From Cellulomonas_A sp047229345 (lineage in GTDB: Bacteria > Actinomycetota > Actinomycetes > Actinomycetales > Cellulomonadaceae): 64,000 nt of DNA. The notes beneath the pieces were generated by a model. It worked only from the letters and a program-made list of their open reading frames with translations. It did no database searches and was not told the origin of the DNA. Numbering within the stretch: the stretch's first letter is position 1; every line of letters starts with the position of its first letter. The translations under genes and the position numbers were made by a program. Below, one piece after another: positions 52,249 through 60,828 of the stretch. The DNA is taken from contig NZ_JBFTER010000005.1 of assembly GCF_047229345.1 (NCBI RefSeq), forward strand, positions 22,376 to 86,375. Reading direction: 5' to 3'.

Positions 52249-53262
52249 TCACGCGGAGTCGCGGCGCACGAGCCCGACCACGTCGGAGCCCGGACGCAGC
52301 GGCGCGTCCCTGCCCTCGAGCCCGTGCACGATCGTCTGCGCGATGTGCTCGGCGATCACCCGGTGGTCGGTCGTGACCGTCGTGAGCGGCGGGTCGGCGA
52401 CCGCCGCACCGGGGATGTCGTCGAAGCCGATCACCGCGAGGTCGCGCGGCACCGCGAGCCCCGAGCGCCGCACGCCCGTGAGGAGCGCGAGCGCGACGTC
52501 GTCGTTGTAGGCGCACACCGCGGTCACGCCCGCGCCGCGCCAGGTCGCGACGGCATCCTTCGCGGCGTCGATCTCGAGCGGCACGGTCAGCACGACCGGG
52601 TCGTCGAGCCCGAGGTCGGCGCACGCCGCCCGCACGCCCGCGAGGCGCGGCTCCGCGAAGCCCGCGACGCGCGGGTCGGCCGGGAACGCGTACCCGAGCC
52701 GCCGGTGACCCGCCGCCGCGAGGTGCTCGGCCTGCAGCCGGCCGGCGCGCTGCTGCGGGATCTCGAGAGCGCCGCGCCGGGCACCGGCTCCCCCGCCGCC
52801 CCCGGCGAGCAGCGCGACCGTCACCTGGATGCCCTCCGCGCGCATCGCCGCGAGGTCCTCCTCCTCGGCGTCCTCGAACAGCACGACCGCGGCCGGGCTG
52901 ACGGCGCGCCACGCGTCGGCGAGCGTGCGCGACGACCCCGCGCTCGGGTGCGCGAGCAGCGTGAGGCCCTGCGCGGCGAGCGCCGCGGACAGGTGCTCGA
53001 GCGACGCACCCACGGCCGGCCCGATGGGCCAGTTCGGCAGCAGGCAGAGCACCGTGTCGGAGCGCCCGCGCTGGAGCGTGCGCGCGGCCGCGGACGGCGC
53101 GTACTCGAGGCGCGCGACCGCGTCGAGGACCCGCTGCCGGGTCTCTGCGGGGATCTTCTGGTGCGGGGTGTCGTTCAGGACGTAGCTCACGGTCGTCCGC
53201 GAGACCCCCGCCTCCCGGGCGACGTCGGCACTCGTGACGCGGCGGGTCCGGACCGTGACCAT
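52249..53262 (-). CDS. LacI family transcriptional regulator
   Basis: A 337-residue repressor. The N-terminal helix-turn-helix is VTSADVAREAGVSRTTVSYVLND, with hinge SAAARTLQRGRSDTVLCLLPN, then a periplasmic-binding-like sensor domain (VIGFDDIPGAAVADPPLTTV near the end). GAGGAGG stands four bases before the ATG. It is divergent from the MFS / GH3 operon, whose upstream region contains three 13-bp iterons, and most likely represses that operon until a beta-glucoside-type inducer binds. Confidence 0.94.
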   Translation of the reverse strand: MVTVRTRRVTSADVAREAGVSRTTVSYVLNDTPHQKIPAETRQRVLDAVARLEYAPSAAARTLQRGRSDTVLCLLPNWPIGPAVGASLEHLSAALAAQGLTLLAHPSAGSSRTLADAWRAVSPAAVVLFEDAEEEDLAAMRAEGIQVTVALLAGGGGGAGARRGALEIPQQRAGRLQAEHLAAAGHRRLGYAFPADPRVAGFAEPRLAGVRAACADLGLDDPVVLTVPLEIDAAKDAVATWRGAGVTAVCAYNDDVALALLTGVRRSGLAVPRDLAVIGFDDIPGAAVADPPLTTVTTDHRVIAEHIAQTIVHGLEGRDAPLRPGSDVVGLVRRDSA

Positions 53263-53358
53263 GACGCCTCCTCGGTGCCGCTGCAACGGCTCTGCGACGG
53301 TCTCTACGGGTGCCGGCGGGTGCCCGCGGGCCGGAGAACGAGCCTCTGAACTGGTCTG

Positions 53359-53388
53359 TTGCCAAACCGACAATCCACACCCTACCGT
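53359..53388 (+). promoter_or_regulatory. promoter of the MFS-GH3 operon
   Basis: -35 TTGCCA (53359-53364), 18-bp spacer, -10 TACCGT (53383-53388). The predicted start near 53395 lies inside the first iteron. Confidence 0.65.
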
Positions 53389-53390
53389 AC

Positions 53391-53429
53391 TGACACGCGC
53401 AAGTGACACGTGTCAGTGACACGCATCAG
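53391..53429. repeat. three 13-bp iterons, probable LacI-family operator array
   Basis: TGACACGCGCAAG, TGACACGTGTCAG and TGACACGCATCAG, head to tail at 53391, 53404 and 53417. The middle unit contains the perfect 12-bp palindrome TGACACGTGTCA (53404-53415), the likely core operator. Confidence 0.75.
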
Positions 53430-53464
53430 CCCGCTTTCCCGCACCCGCCCGCCGGAGACCGAAC

Positions 53465-54814
53465 ATGAGCAGCGGAACGCCCGTCCAGCCCTACAGCCCC
53501 CCGACGCCCGTGAGCGAAGAGCCGTCTGCGTCGATCGTCACGTCCGGGATCCCGGGGCACGAGAGGCCCGTCCCCACCTCCGAGCACGCGCCGCCGACCG
53601 AGCCGGTCCGGGCGCCGTTCGTGCTCGGCTTCGCCTTCGCGCAGCTCGCGCTGTTCATCGCGCTGCTCGGCCCCGTCATGGTGAGCATGGCCATCAAGGT
53701 CATCCGCGTCGTCGGCCCCGAGAACGCCACGACCGCGCAGGGCCTCATCCTCGGCGTGGGCGCGTTCGCCGCGCTCCTCGCCAACCCGATCTTCGGGCGC
53801 CTGTCCGACCGCACGATGTCCCGCTTCGGCCGCAGGCGGCCGTGGATGGTCGGCGGCAGCCTCGCGCTCGCGGCGTGCCTGCTCCTGATCTCGCTCGCCG
53901 ACAACGTGCCCACGCTCGTCGTCGGCTGGTTCCTCGCGCAGCTCGCGGCCAACGCGTGCTTCGCCGCCTACCTCGCGACCATCGCCGACCAGGTCCCGAA
54001 GTCGCAGACCGCACGCATCAGCGCCCTCGCCGGCGTGATGCAGAACGTCGGCATCCTCGCCTCGATCTGGGTCGCCGGGCTGTTCACGAACGCGATGGTC
54101 CCGCTGTTCATGGTGCCCGCCGTGATCGGTGTGCTCGGGATGCTGACCTTCTCGCTCGTCCTGAACGACCGGCCGCTGACCGAGCGTCCCGGGCCGATGG
54201 ACGTGCGGGCGTGGCTGAACACCTTCTGGATCGACCCCCGCAGGCACCCGGACTTCGCGTGGGCCTGGTGGTCGCGGTTCCTGCTGACCCTCGGCAGCTT
54301 CCTGTTCTCGACGTTCCGGTTCTTCTGGATGAAGGACAACCTGGGGCTCACCGACAAGCAGGCGACCGACACCATCTTCACCGGCGTGCTCATCTACACC
54401 GTCGTCCTCGTGGTCGTCGGGCAGCTCGCCGGGATCGTGTCCGACCGGCTCGCCCGCCGCAAGATGTTCGTCTTCGCCTCGACCGCGCTCTTCGCCGTGG
54501 GGCTCGGTCTGCTCACCCAGGTCACGACGGTCGGCGGGTTCTACCTCGTCGAGGTGCTCCTGGGCGCCGCGTTCGGCATCTACATGGGCGTCGACCTCGC
54601 CCTCGTGATCGAGGTGCTCCCGAACCCCGACGACGCCGCCAAGGACCTCGGCGTCTTCAACATCGCCAACGCCGGCCCGCAGTCGGTGGCCCCGTTCCTG
54701 GGCGCCCTGCTCATCGCCGGCCCCGCCCAGGACTACGACCGGCTCTACCTCGTCGCCGCGCTGCTCGTCTTCGTCGGCGCGCTCGCCATCGTCCCCGTCA
54801 AGAAGGTGAAGTGA
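53465..54814 (+). CDS. MFS / glycoside-cation symporter
   Basis: A 449-residue permease. The first 50 residues are a Pro/Ser-rich cytoplasmic leader. Eleven to twelve membrane helices follow. The segment FGRLSDRTMSRFGRRRPWMVGG between helices 2 and 3 is typical of sucrose/glucoside (SUT/GPH-like) symporters, as is WSRFLLTLGSFLFSTFRFFWM. It probably imports a beta-glucoside or short oligosaccharide for the cytoplasmic GH3 encoded next. Their spacing is five bases. Confidence 0.9.
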   Translation: MSSGTPVQPYSPPTPVSEEPSASIVTSGIPGHERPVPTSEHAPPTEPVRAPFVLGFAFAQLALFIALLGPVMVSMAIKVIRVVGPENATTAQGLILGVGAFAALLANPIFGRLSDRTMSRFGRRRPWMVGGSLALAACLLLISLADNVPTLVVGWFLAQLAANACFAAYLATIADQVPKSQTARISALAGVMQNVGILASIWVAGLFTNAMVPLFMVPAVIGVLGMLTFSLVLNDRPLTERPGPMDVRAWLNTFWIDPRRHPDFAWAWWSRFLLTLGSFLFSTFRFFWMKDNLGLTDKQATDTIFTGVLIYTVVLVVVGQLAGIVSDRLARRKMFVFASTALFAVGLGLLTQVTTVGGFYLVEVLLGAAFGIYMGVDLALVIEVLPNPDDAAKDLGVFNIANAGPQSVAPFLGALLIAGPAQDYDRLYLVAALLVFVGALAIVPVKKVK

Positions 54815-54819
54815 GGACC

Positions 54820-57303
54820 ATGTCCCCCGTCTCCACGCAGACCGACGTCCACGCGCTGATCGGCACGCTCGACCTGCCGACCAAGGTGCGCCTCCTCACC
54901 GGCGCGACCGCGTTCACGCTCGCGCCCGACGAGTCCATCGGGCTCGGCGAGCTGCGCCTGTCCGACGGCCCGACCGGCGTCCGCGGCCTGAAGTTCACCG
55001 GCGGTCGCAAGGTCGCCCTGTTCCCCAACGCGACGCTGCTCGCCTCCGCCTGGGACCCCGAGACGACCCGTGAGGTCGGCCGGATGCTCGCCGAGGAGGC
55101 GCTCGCGCAGGAGATCCACGTCGTGCTCGGCCCGACGATCAACCTGCACCGCTCGGTGCTCAACGGGCGCGTCTTCGAGGCGTACTCCGAGGACCCCCTG
55201 CTGACCGGCCGGCTCGCGGCGTCCTACGTCGACGGCCTGCAGTCGCTGCACGTGGGGGCGTGCCTCAAGCACCTCGTGGCCAACGAGTCCGAGACGCAGC
55301 GCAACACGATGAACAGCGTGGTCGACGAGGCCACGCTGCGGGAGCTCTACCTGCTCCCCTTCGAGATCGCGACGCAGGAGTCCGACCCCTGGTCGATGAT
55401 GGCCGCCTACAACGACGTCAACGGCGTCGCGGCGACCGAGCAGGACCACGTGATCAACGAGGTCGTCAAGGGCGAGTGGGCCTACACCGGCCTCGTCATG
55501 TCCGACTGGTTCGCGACGAAGACGGCCGGCCCCGCGGCCAACGGCGGGCTCGACCTCGTGATGCCCGGCCCGGACGGCCCCTGGGGCGACGCCCTCGTCG
55601 CCGCCGTGCGCTCGGGCGAGGTCGACGAGTCCGTGGTCGACGACCACCTCGCGCGCCTCCTCGTGCTCGCGGACCGCGTGGGCGCGCTCGGCGAGCTCCG
55701 CGCGTACCCGGACGACCTCCCCGCGCCCGACAGCGCGGTGCGCCGCGAGCAGCTCACGCGCCTCGCCGCGCAGGGCATGACGGTCCTGACGAACCGGGAC
55801 GCCGTCCTCCCGCTCGGGCGCGGCTCGTCCGTCGCGCTGATCGGGCGCCACGCGCTCGAGACGATCGACATGGGCGGCGGCTCGGCCCAGGTCAACCCGC
55901 CGTACCAGATCAGCGTCGCGGAGGGCATGACGGCACTTCTCGGTGACGCCGTCTCGGTCGTCGACGGCGTCGAGGTCCGCGAGCGCTCGGTCGCCGCACG
56001 GCCGGAGTTCGTGACCGACCCGGTCAGCGGCGAGCCGGGCGTGCACGTCACGCTCCTCGCGCAGGACGGCACGGTGCTCGACGAGCGCCACTCGGACACG
56101 GCGACCACGATGGTCGGCTTCGACGACGACCTGCCGCAGGCGGTGCACACCGTGCGCTTCCAGGCCCGGGTGAACCAGGCCGGGGCGGCGGAGGTCGGGG
56201 TCATGGGCGTCGGCGACTGGGTGCTCACGGTCGGCGACCGGACGCTGCGGCACGCGCTGCGCGCCGGCGGCGGGTTCGCCGAGGAGATGCTCGCACCGCC
56301 CGCCGCGACCGAGGTGCTCGACGTGGACTCCGGCGCGGTCATCGACGGCGAGGTCATGCTGCGCCCGCCGGCCGCGACGGACGTGCTCGACGTCGCCGCG
56401 GGCGTGACGGTCGAGGCGGATGCCGAGCCGATGGCCGGGGTCGGCCTGTTCGGGCTCGTCGCACGCCCGGCGCCGCGGCCCTCGGCCGACGTCATCGCCG
56501 ACGCGGTGGCCGCCGCACGCCAGGCCGACGTCGCGGTCGTCGTCGTGGGCCTGACCGAGGAGCGCGAGACCGAGTCGGTCGACAAGTCGACGCTCGCGCT
56601 GCCCGGCGAGCAGGACGCGCTCGTGAGCGCGGTCGCCGCCGCGGCCCGCCGCACGGTCGTCGTGGTCAACGCCGCGACGCCGGTGCTGATGCCGTGGCTC
56701 GACGAGGTCGACGCGGTGCTCTGGGCCGGCCTGCCCGGGCAGGAGGGTGGCCACGCGGTCGCCGCGGCGCTGCTCGGCGACATCGAGCCCGCGGGCCGTC
56801 TCGTGACGACGTTCCCGGCCGCGGACGGCGCCGCCCCGGCGTGGTCGGTGACGCCCGTGGACGGCGACCTCGAGTACACCGAGGGCACGTTCGTCGGGTA
56901 CCGCGGCCACCACGCGGGGCTCGCGCCGGAGCCCGCGTTCTGGCTCGGGCACGGTCTCGGGTACGCGACGTGGGACTACGCGGACGTGACGGTCGACGAG
57001 TCCGGCCCCGCACCGCGCGTGCAGGTGACGGTGACCAACACCGGCACGCGCCCGAGCCGCGAGGTCGTGCAGGTCTACCTCGACCCGCAGACCCCCGACC
57101 AGCCCGTGCGGCTCGTCGGCTGGGCGGCCGCGAGCGCCGCGCCGGGCGAGTCGGTCCGCGTCGAGGTCGCGACCGACGCGCGGCTGTGGCGACGCTGGGA
57201 CGCGGTCACGGGCGCATGGGGCCGGCTCCCCGAGGGCGGGCGCCTGCTCGTGGCGCGGGGTCTCGGCGACGTCCGTGCGGAGGTCCCGCTGACCGGGGCC
57301 TGA
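54820..57303 (+). CDS. glycoside hydrolase family 3, cytoplasmic beta-glucosidase
   Basis: An 827-residue enzyme with no signal peptide. GH3-N spans about residues 35-290, with nucleophile D229 in LVMSDWFATK and substrate-binding KHLVANESETQRN. GH3-C spans about 335-660, interrupted by a PA14-like insert (390-545). A fibronectin-III-like domain closes the protein (720-815). An internal near-duplication PPAATEVLDVDSG / PPAATDVLDVAAG lies at 493 and 516. It forms an operon with the symporter. A GTG at 54811 is an alternative start. Confidence 0.95.
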   Translation: MSPVSTQTDVHALIGTLDLPTKVRLLTGATAFTLAPDESIGLGELRLSDGPTGVRGLKFTGGRKVALFPNATLLASAWDPETTREVGRMLAEEALAQEIHVVLGPTINLHRSVLNGRVFEAYSEDPLLTGRLAASYVDGLQSLHVGACLKHLVANESETQRNTMNSVVDEATLRELYLLPFEIATQESDPWSMMAAYNDVNGVAATEQDHVINEVVKGEWAYTGLVMSDWFATKTAGPAANGGLDLVMPGPDGPWGDALVAAVRSGEVDESVVDDHLARLLVLADRVGALGELRAYPDDLPAPDSAVRREQLTRLAAQGMTVLTNRDAVLPLGRGSSVALIGRHALETIDMGGGSAQVNPPYQISVAEGMTALLGDAVSVVDGVEVRERSVAARPEFVTDPVSGEPGVHVTLLAQDGTVLDERHSDTATTMVGFDDDLPQAVHTVRFQARVNQAGAAEVGVMGVGDWVLTVGDRTLRHALRAGGGFAEEMLAPPAATEVLDVDSGAVIDGEVMLRPPAATDVLDVAAGVTVEADAEPMAGVGLFGLVARPAPRPSADVIADAVAAARQADVAVVVVGLTEERETESVDKSTLALPGEQDALVSAVAAAARRTVVVVNAATPVLMPWLDEVDAVLWAGLPGQEGGHAVAAALLGDIEPAGRLVTTFPAADGAAPAWSVTPVDGDLEYTEGTFVGYRGHHAGLAPEPAFWLGHGLGYATWDYADVTVDESGPAPRVQVTVTNTGTRPSREVVQVYLDPQTPDQPVRLVGWAAASAAPGESVRVEVATDARLWRRWDAVTGAWGRLPEGGRLLVARGLGDVRAEVPLTGA

Positions 57304-57331
57304 CCCTCACCGCCGCCTCTGCGCGGCACCC

Positions 57332-57372
57332 ACGGCGCGGCGTCACCGGGCTCCCCGGTGGCGCTGCGCCGT
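57332..57372. terminator. long hairpin after the GH3 operon
   Basis: Core CACCGGG-ctc-CCCGGTG extended by about 12 nearly perfect pairs (two G-U), 28 bases after the stop. Confidence 0.75.
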
Positions 57373-57424
57373 CGCGCTGACCGACCTACAGTCGAAGGAC
57401 CGACGCCGACGACGAGGGGGCACG

Positions 57425-57778
57425 ATGAGTGACGAGACGTCCGTGGAGCGCGACGCGCTGCCCATCCCGGACTACGACCACCTGCCCGTGACGGGGCTCG
57501 GCCACCGCATCCGGTCGCTGGGGGCCGACCAGATCGACACGTTGCTGACCTACGAGAGGGCGCACGCCGACCGGCTGCCCGTGCTGCAGGTGCTGCAGGC
57601 CCGGCTCGGCGAGCTCGAGGACGGCGCCGAGCCGTCGGGCGGCGACGCCGCCGGCCTCGCACCCGAGCTCGCGGCGGGCGGAGCGCCGGGCGGGAGCACC
57701 GTGAGCCCGCAGACGCAGGGTCCGACGATCAACCCGCCGTCGCACGGGGTGCCGACGAATCCCGCGCAGCCGCGCTGA
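57425..57778 (+). CDS. conserved hypothetical protein (IPDYDHLP family)
   Basis: A 117-residue protein of unknown function. The N-terminal LPIPDYDHLPVTGLGHRIRSLGADQIDTLLTYERAHADRLPVLQVLQARLGEL is a compact helical domain seen in actinobacteria; the C-terminal half is Gly/Pro-rich, with PQTQGPTINPPSHGVPTNPAQPR. GAGGGGG precedes the ATG. It overlaps nirD convergently by 50 bases. Confidence 0.75.
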   Translation: MSDETSVERDALPIPDYDHLPVTGLGHRIRSLGADQIDTLLTYERAHADRLPVLQVLQARLGELEDGAEPSGGDAAGLAPELAAGGAPGGSTVSPQTQGPTINPPSHGVPTNPAQPR

Positions 57779-58103
57779 CCCGGACGCGGCGTTCGGCGTC
57801 CACCACGACGTCGAACGTCCGCAGGTCCTGCGGCTCCTTGCCCGCGGCGTCGAGGCACGCACCGGTGCGCAGGTCCCACACCTGCTTGTACATGGGCGAG
57901 GCGAGCGTCGCCGCGTCCCCGGCCGAGCCGACGATCCCGCGCGAGAGCACGTTCGCGCCCGAGAAGGGGTCGCGCTGCTGCACCGCGACGACCTCGTCGC
58001 CCTGCAGGCGGAAGACCGCGACCTGCTGGTCTCCGACGAGCGCCGCGGCGCCCCGCTCGGGGACCAGGTCCTCGACGTGGCAGACGGTCGTCCAGGCGGT
58101 CAT
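57729..58103 (-). CDS. nirD: nitrite reductase (NAD(P)H) small subunit
   Basis: A 124-residue Rieske-like small subunit of assimilatory nitrite reductase. The start TVCHVEDLVPERGAAALVGDQQVAVFRL and the SPMYKQVWDLRTGACLD segment are characteristic. The Rieske Cys-His cluster ligands are absent, as usual in NirD. The ATG overlaps the nirB stop (ATGA). Confidence 0.94.
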   Translation of the reverse strand: MTAWTTVCHVEDLVPERGAAALVGDQQVAVFRLQGDEVVAVQQRDPFSGANVLSRGIVGSAGDAATLASPMYKQVWDLRTGACLDAAGKEPQDLRTFDVVVDAERRVRVSAAARDSSAPRATAG

Positions 58104-60676
58104 GAGCGCACCTCCAGCGTGCGGGCGACGACGGGGCTGCGGTCGGCCACGACGTCGCCGGCCCGCGCGGGGCGGACCTGGCCGCGCACCGGGGCGTAGA
58201 CGAGGTCGGGGTCCGGCGTGTCCGGTGCGTTCACGAACGACACGAGCTGGCGGAGCTTCTCCGGGTCGTCGAGCGTCGCGCGCCACTCGTCGGTGTACTG
58301 CGCGACGTGCTCGGCCATGACCGCGTCGAGCTCCGCGCCGAGGCCGCGCGCGTCGTCGACGACGACCCGGCGCAGCTCCGCGAGCCCGCCCGGGTACTCC
58401 GCGACCCAGGGCGCCGTGCGCTGCACGCGGTCCGCGGACCGGATGTAGTGCGCGAGGAACCGGTCGATCACCTGGACGAGCCGGTCGTCGTCGAGGTCCT
58501 CGGCGAGCAGCTCGGCGTGCCGCGGCGTGAACCCGCCGTTGCCGCCGACGTAGACGTTCCAGCCCTTCTCGGTCGCGATGACGCCGACGTCCTTGCCGCG
58601 CGCCTCCGCGCACTCGCGCGCGCAGCCCGAGACGCCGACCTTGAACTTGTGCGGCGAGCGCAGCCCGCGGTAGCGGAGCTCGAGGCGCACGGCCATGCTC
58701 GCGGAGTCCTGCACCCCGAACCGGCACCACGCCTGGCCGACGCACGACTTCACCGCGCGCAGCGACTTGCCGTACGCCTGGCCGGACTCGAACCCGGCGT
58801 CGACGAGCCGGCGCCAGATCGCGGGCAGCTGGTCGATGCGCGCCCCGAACATCGCGATGCGCTGGGCTCCCGTGATGCGGGTCGCGAGCCCGAACTCGGC
58901 GGCGACCTGGCCGAGCACGACGAGCTTCTCGGGGGTGATCTCCCCGCCCGGCACGCGCGGGACCACCGAGTACGTGCCGTCCTTCTGCATGTTCGCGAGC
59001 ACGTGGTCGTTGGTGTCCTGGAGCGCCGCGTGCTCGCGCTCGAGCACGTGGCCCGCGTTCATGGAGGACAGCATCGAGGCGACCGCGGGCTTGCACACCG
59101 CGCACCCGCGGCCGGTGCCGTGCGCCTCGACGACCTGCGTGAACGTCCGCAGCCCGTCGCGGCGGACGAGCGCGAACAGCTCGGCGCGCGGCATCGCGAA
59201 GTGCTCGCACATCGCGTTCGACACGGGGACGCCCGCGCTCTCGAGCGTGGAGCTCACGAGCTTGGTGAGCAGCGGGACGCAGGAGCCGCAGACCGTGCCC
59301 GCGCGCGTGCACGCCTTGACCTCCCCGACGTTCGTGCAGCCGTGCTCGGTGACCGCCGCGCGCACGGTGCCCGCCGAGACGTTCGAGCACGAGCAGACCA
59401 CGACGTCGTCGGGCAGGTCCGGGCCGGGCGCGGCCGCGCCGCCCTCGGGTGCGAGGAACGCGGACGGGTCGGCGCCGAGGGGGCGGCCGAGCATCGGGCG
59501 CAGCGAGGAGTACAGCGACGTGTCGCCGACGAAGACCCCGCCGAGCAGCGTGCGGGCGTCGTCGGACACGACGAGCTTGCGGTACGTCTGGGCGACCGGG
59601 TCGGCGAACATGACCTCGAGCGCCCCCGGGGTCAGCGCGAACACGTCGCCGAAGCTCGCCGCGTCGACCCCCACGCCCTTGAGCTTCGTGCCGTCCGCCG
59701 CGGGTCGGTACGTCGCGGACCCGCCGAGCAGCTGGTCGACGACGACGTCGGCCATCGCGTTGCCCGGCGCGACGAGGCCGGTGCACTCGCCCTCGAACGA
59801 CGCGCACTCCCCCACGGCCCAGATCGACGGGTCGGACGTGCGGCACGTGGGGCCGACGACGACACCGCCGCGCTCGCCGATCGCGAGCCCCGACTCGCGG
59901 GCCACCCGGTCACGCGGGCGCACGCCGGTCGAGAACACCACGACGTCGGCGGGGACGGACGAGCCGTCGGACAGGTCCATCGTCGCGACCGCGCCGTCGT
60001 CCGCGGCACCGAGCCGCGTCGCGCCGGTCGAGGTGCGCACGTCCATGCCGAGCCCGGTGACCAGGACGCGCAGCGCCTCGCCGCCGCCGTCGTCGAGCTG
60101 GACGTTCATCAGCCGGTCGGCGAACTCGACGACCGTCGCGCTCGTCCCGAGCGTCTGCAGCGCCGCCGCGGCCTCGAGGCCGAGCACCCCGCCGCCGACG
60201 ACCGCACCGGCGAGCGGCCGGCCGAGCTCCTCGGTGCGCCGGGCGACCCAGTCACGCAGCGCCTCGACGTCGGAGAGCGTGCGGTACGTGAAGACCCCCG
60301 GCAGGTCGGTGCCCTCCGTGCGCGGCGTCCAGGCCCACGAGCCGGTCGCGAGCACGAGCTGGTCGTACGCCTCGACACGGCCCGAGCGGGTCGTCACGGT
60401 GCGGGCATCGCGGTCGACGCTGCGGACCGGGTCACCCGTGCGCAGCTGCACGCGCGGGTCGACCCACGGCGTCCCGGGCAGGGTCAGCGCGCTCCCGTCC
60501 CGGCCGGTGAAGAACTCCGAGAGGTGCACGCGGTCGTACGGGGCGACGTCCTCCTCGCCGAGCACCGCCAGCTGCCACGTGCCCTCGGGCGAACGGGCGA
60601 CGAGCTGCTCGGCGAGGTGGTGGGCGACCATGCCGGCGCCGACGACGAGGACGCGGCCGGGGGATGTCAGGCTCAT
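58100..60676 (-). CDS. nirB: nitrite reductase (NAD(P)H) large subunit
   Basis: An 858-residue siroheme enzyme reducing nitrite to ammonia. FAD/NAD domain: VLVVGAGMVAHHLAEQL and AVVGGGVLGLEAAAAL (about residues 1-310). BFD-like [2Fe-2S] region: VCSCSNVSAGTVR to TVCGSCVPLL (about 415-470). Siroheme/[4Fe-4S] ligands: CVGQAWCRFGVQDS and VGVSGCARECAEARGKDVG. It depends on siroheme, made by the cysG product encoded at 2.1 kb. It is co-translated with nirD. Confidence 0.97.
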   Translation of the reverse strand: MSLTSPGRVLVVGAGMVAHHLAEQLVARSPEGTWQLAVLGEEDVAPYDRVHLSEFFTGRDGSALTLPGTPWVDPRVQLRTGDPVRSVDRDARTVTTRSGRVEAYDQLVLATGSWAWTPRTEGTDLPGVFTYRTLSDVEALRDWVARRTEELGRPLAGAVVGGGVLGLEAAAALQTLGTSATVVEFADRLMNVQLDDGGGEALRVLVTGLGMDVRTSTGATRLGAADDGAVATMDLSDGSSVPADVVVFSTGVRPRDRVARESGLAIGERGGVVVGPTCRTSDPSIWAVGECASFEGECTGLVAPGNAMADVVVDQLLGGSATYRPAADGTKLKGVGVDAASFGDVFALTPGALEVMFADPVAQTYRKLVVSDDARTLLGGVFVGDTSLYSSLRPMLGRPLGADPSAFLAPEGGAAAPGPDLPDDVVVCSCSNVSAGTVRAAVTEHGCTNVGEVKACTRAGTVCGSCVPLLTKLVSSTLESAGVPVSNAMCEHFAMPRAELFALVRRDGLRTFTQVVEAHGTGRGCAVCKPAVASMLSSMNAGHVLEREHAALQDTNDHVLANMQKDGTYSVVPRVPGGEITPEKLVVLGQVAAEFGLATRITGAQRIAMFGARIDQLPAIWRRLVDAGFESGQAYGKSLRAVKSCVGQAWCRFGVQDSASMAVRLELRYRGLRSPHKFKVGVSGCARECAEARGKDVGVIATEKGWNVYVGGNGGFTPRHAELLAEDLDDDRLVQVIDRFLAHYIRSADRVQRTAPWVAEYPGGLAELRRVVVDDARGLGAELDAVMAEHVAQYTDEWRATLDDPEKLRQLVSFVNAPDTPDPDLVYAPVRGQVRPARAGDVVADRSPVVARTLEVRS

Positions 60677-60773
60677 GGTGGGTCTTTCGCTCGGGTCGCG
60701 GGTGTGGTGGACCCGCACGAGCCATACTTCCGGCCGGCTCCGGGGCAGGTCCGGGCCCTTCGACCCAGGCGAT

Positions 60774-60803
60774 CTCACACCGCGCGGCCCTGACCTGTGA
60801 GAA
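60774..60803. promoter_or_regulatory. spaced inverted repeat upstream of nirB
   Basis: TCTCACA and TGTGAGA separated by 16 bases, about 100 bp before the nirB start and just after the DUF72 stop. It may bind a regulator or fold as a weak hairpin. I see no GlnR box. Confidence 0.35.
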
Positions 60804-60828
60804 CGCGGGCGTCCGGGGCGCGGGCGCC

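Noticed and set aside
57780..60676. Sulfite reductase instead of nitrite reductase
   Set aside because: The nirD partner, the double FAD/NAD plus BFD layout and the length of 858 residues fit NirB.
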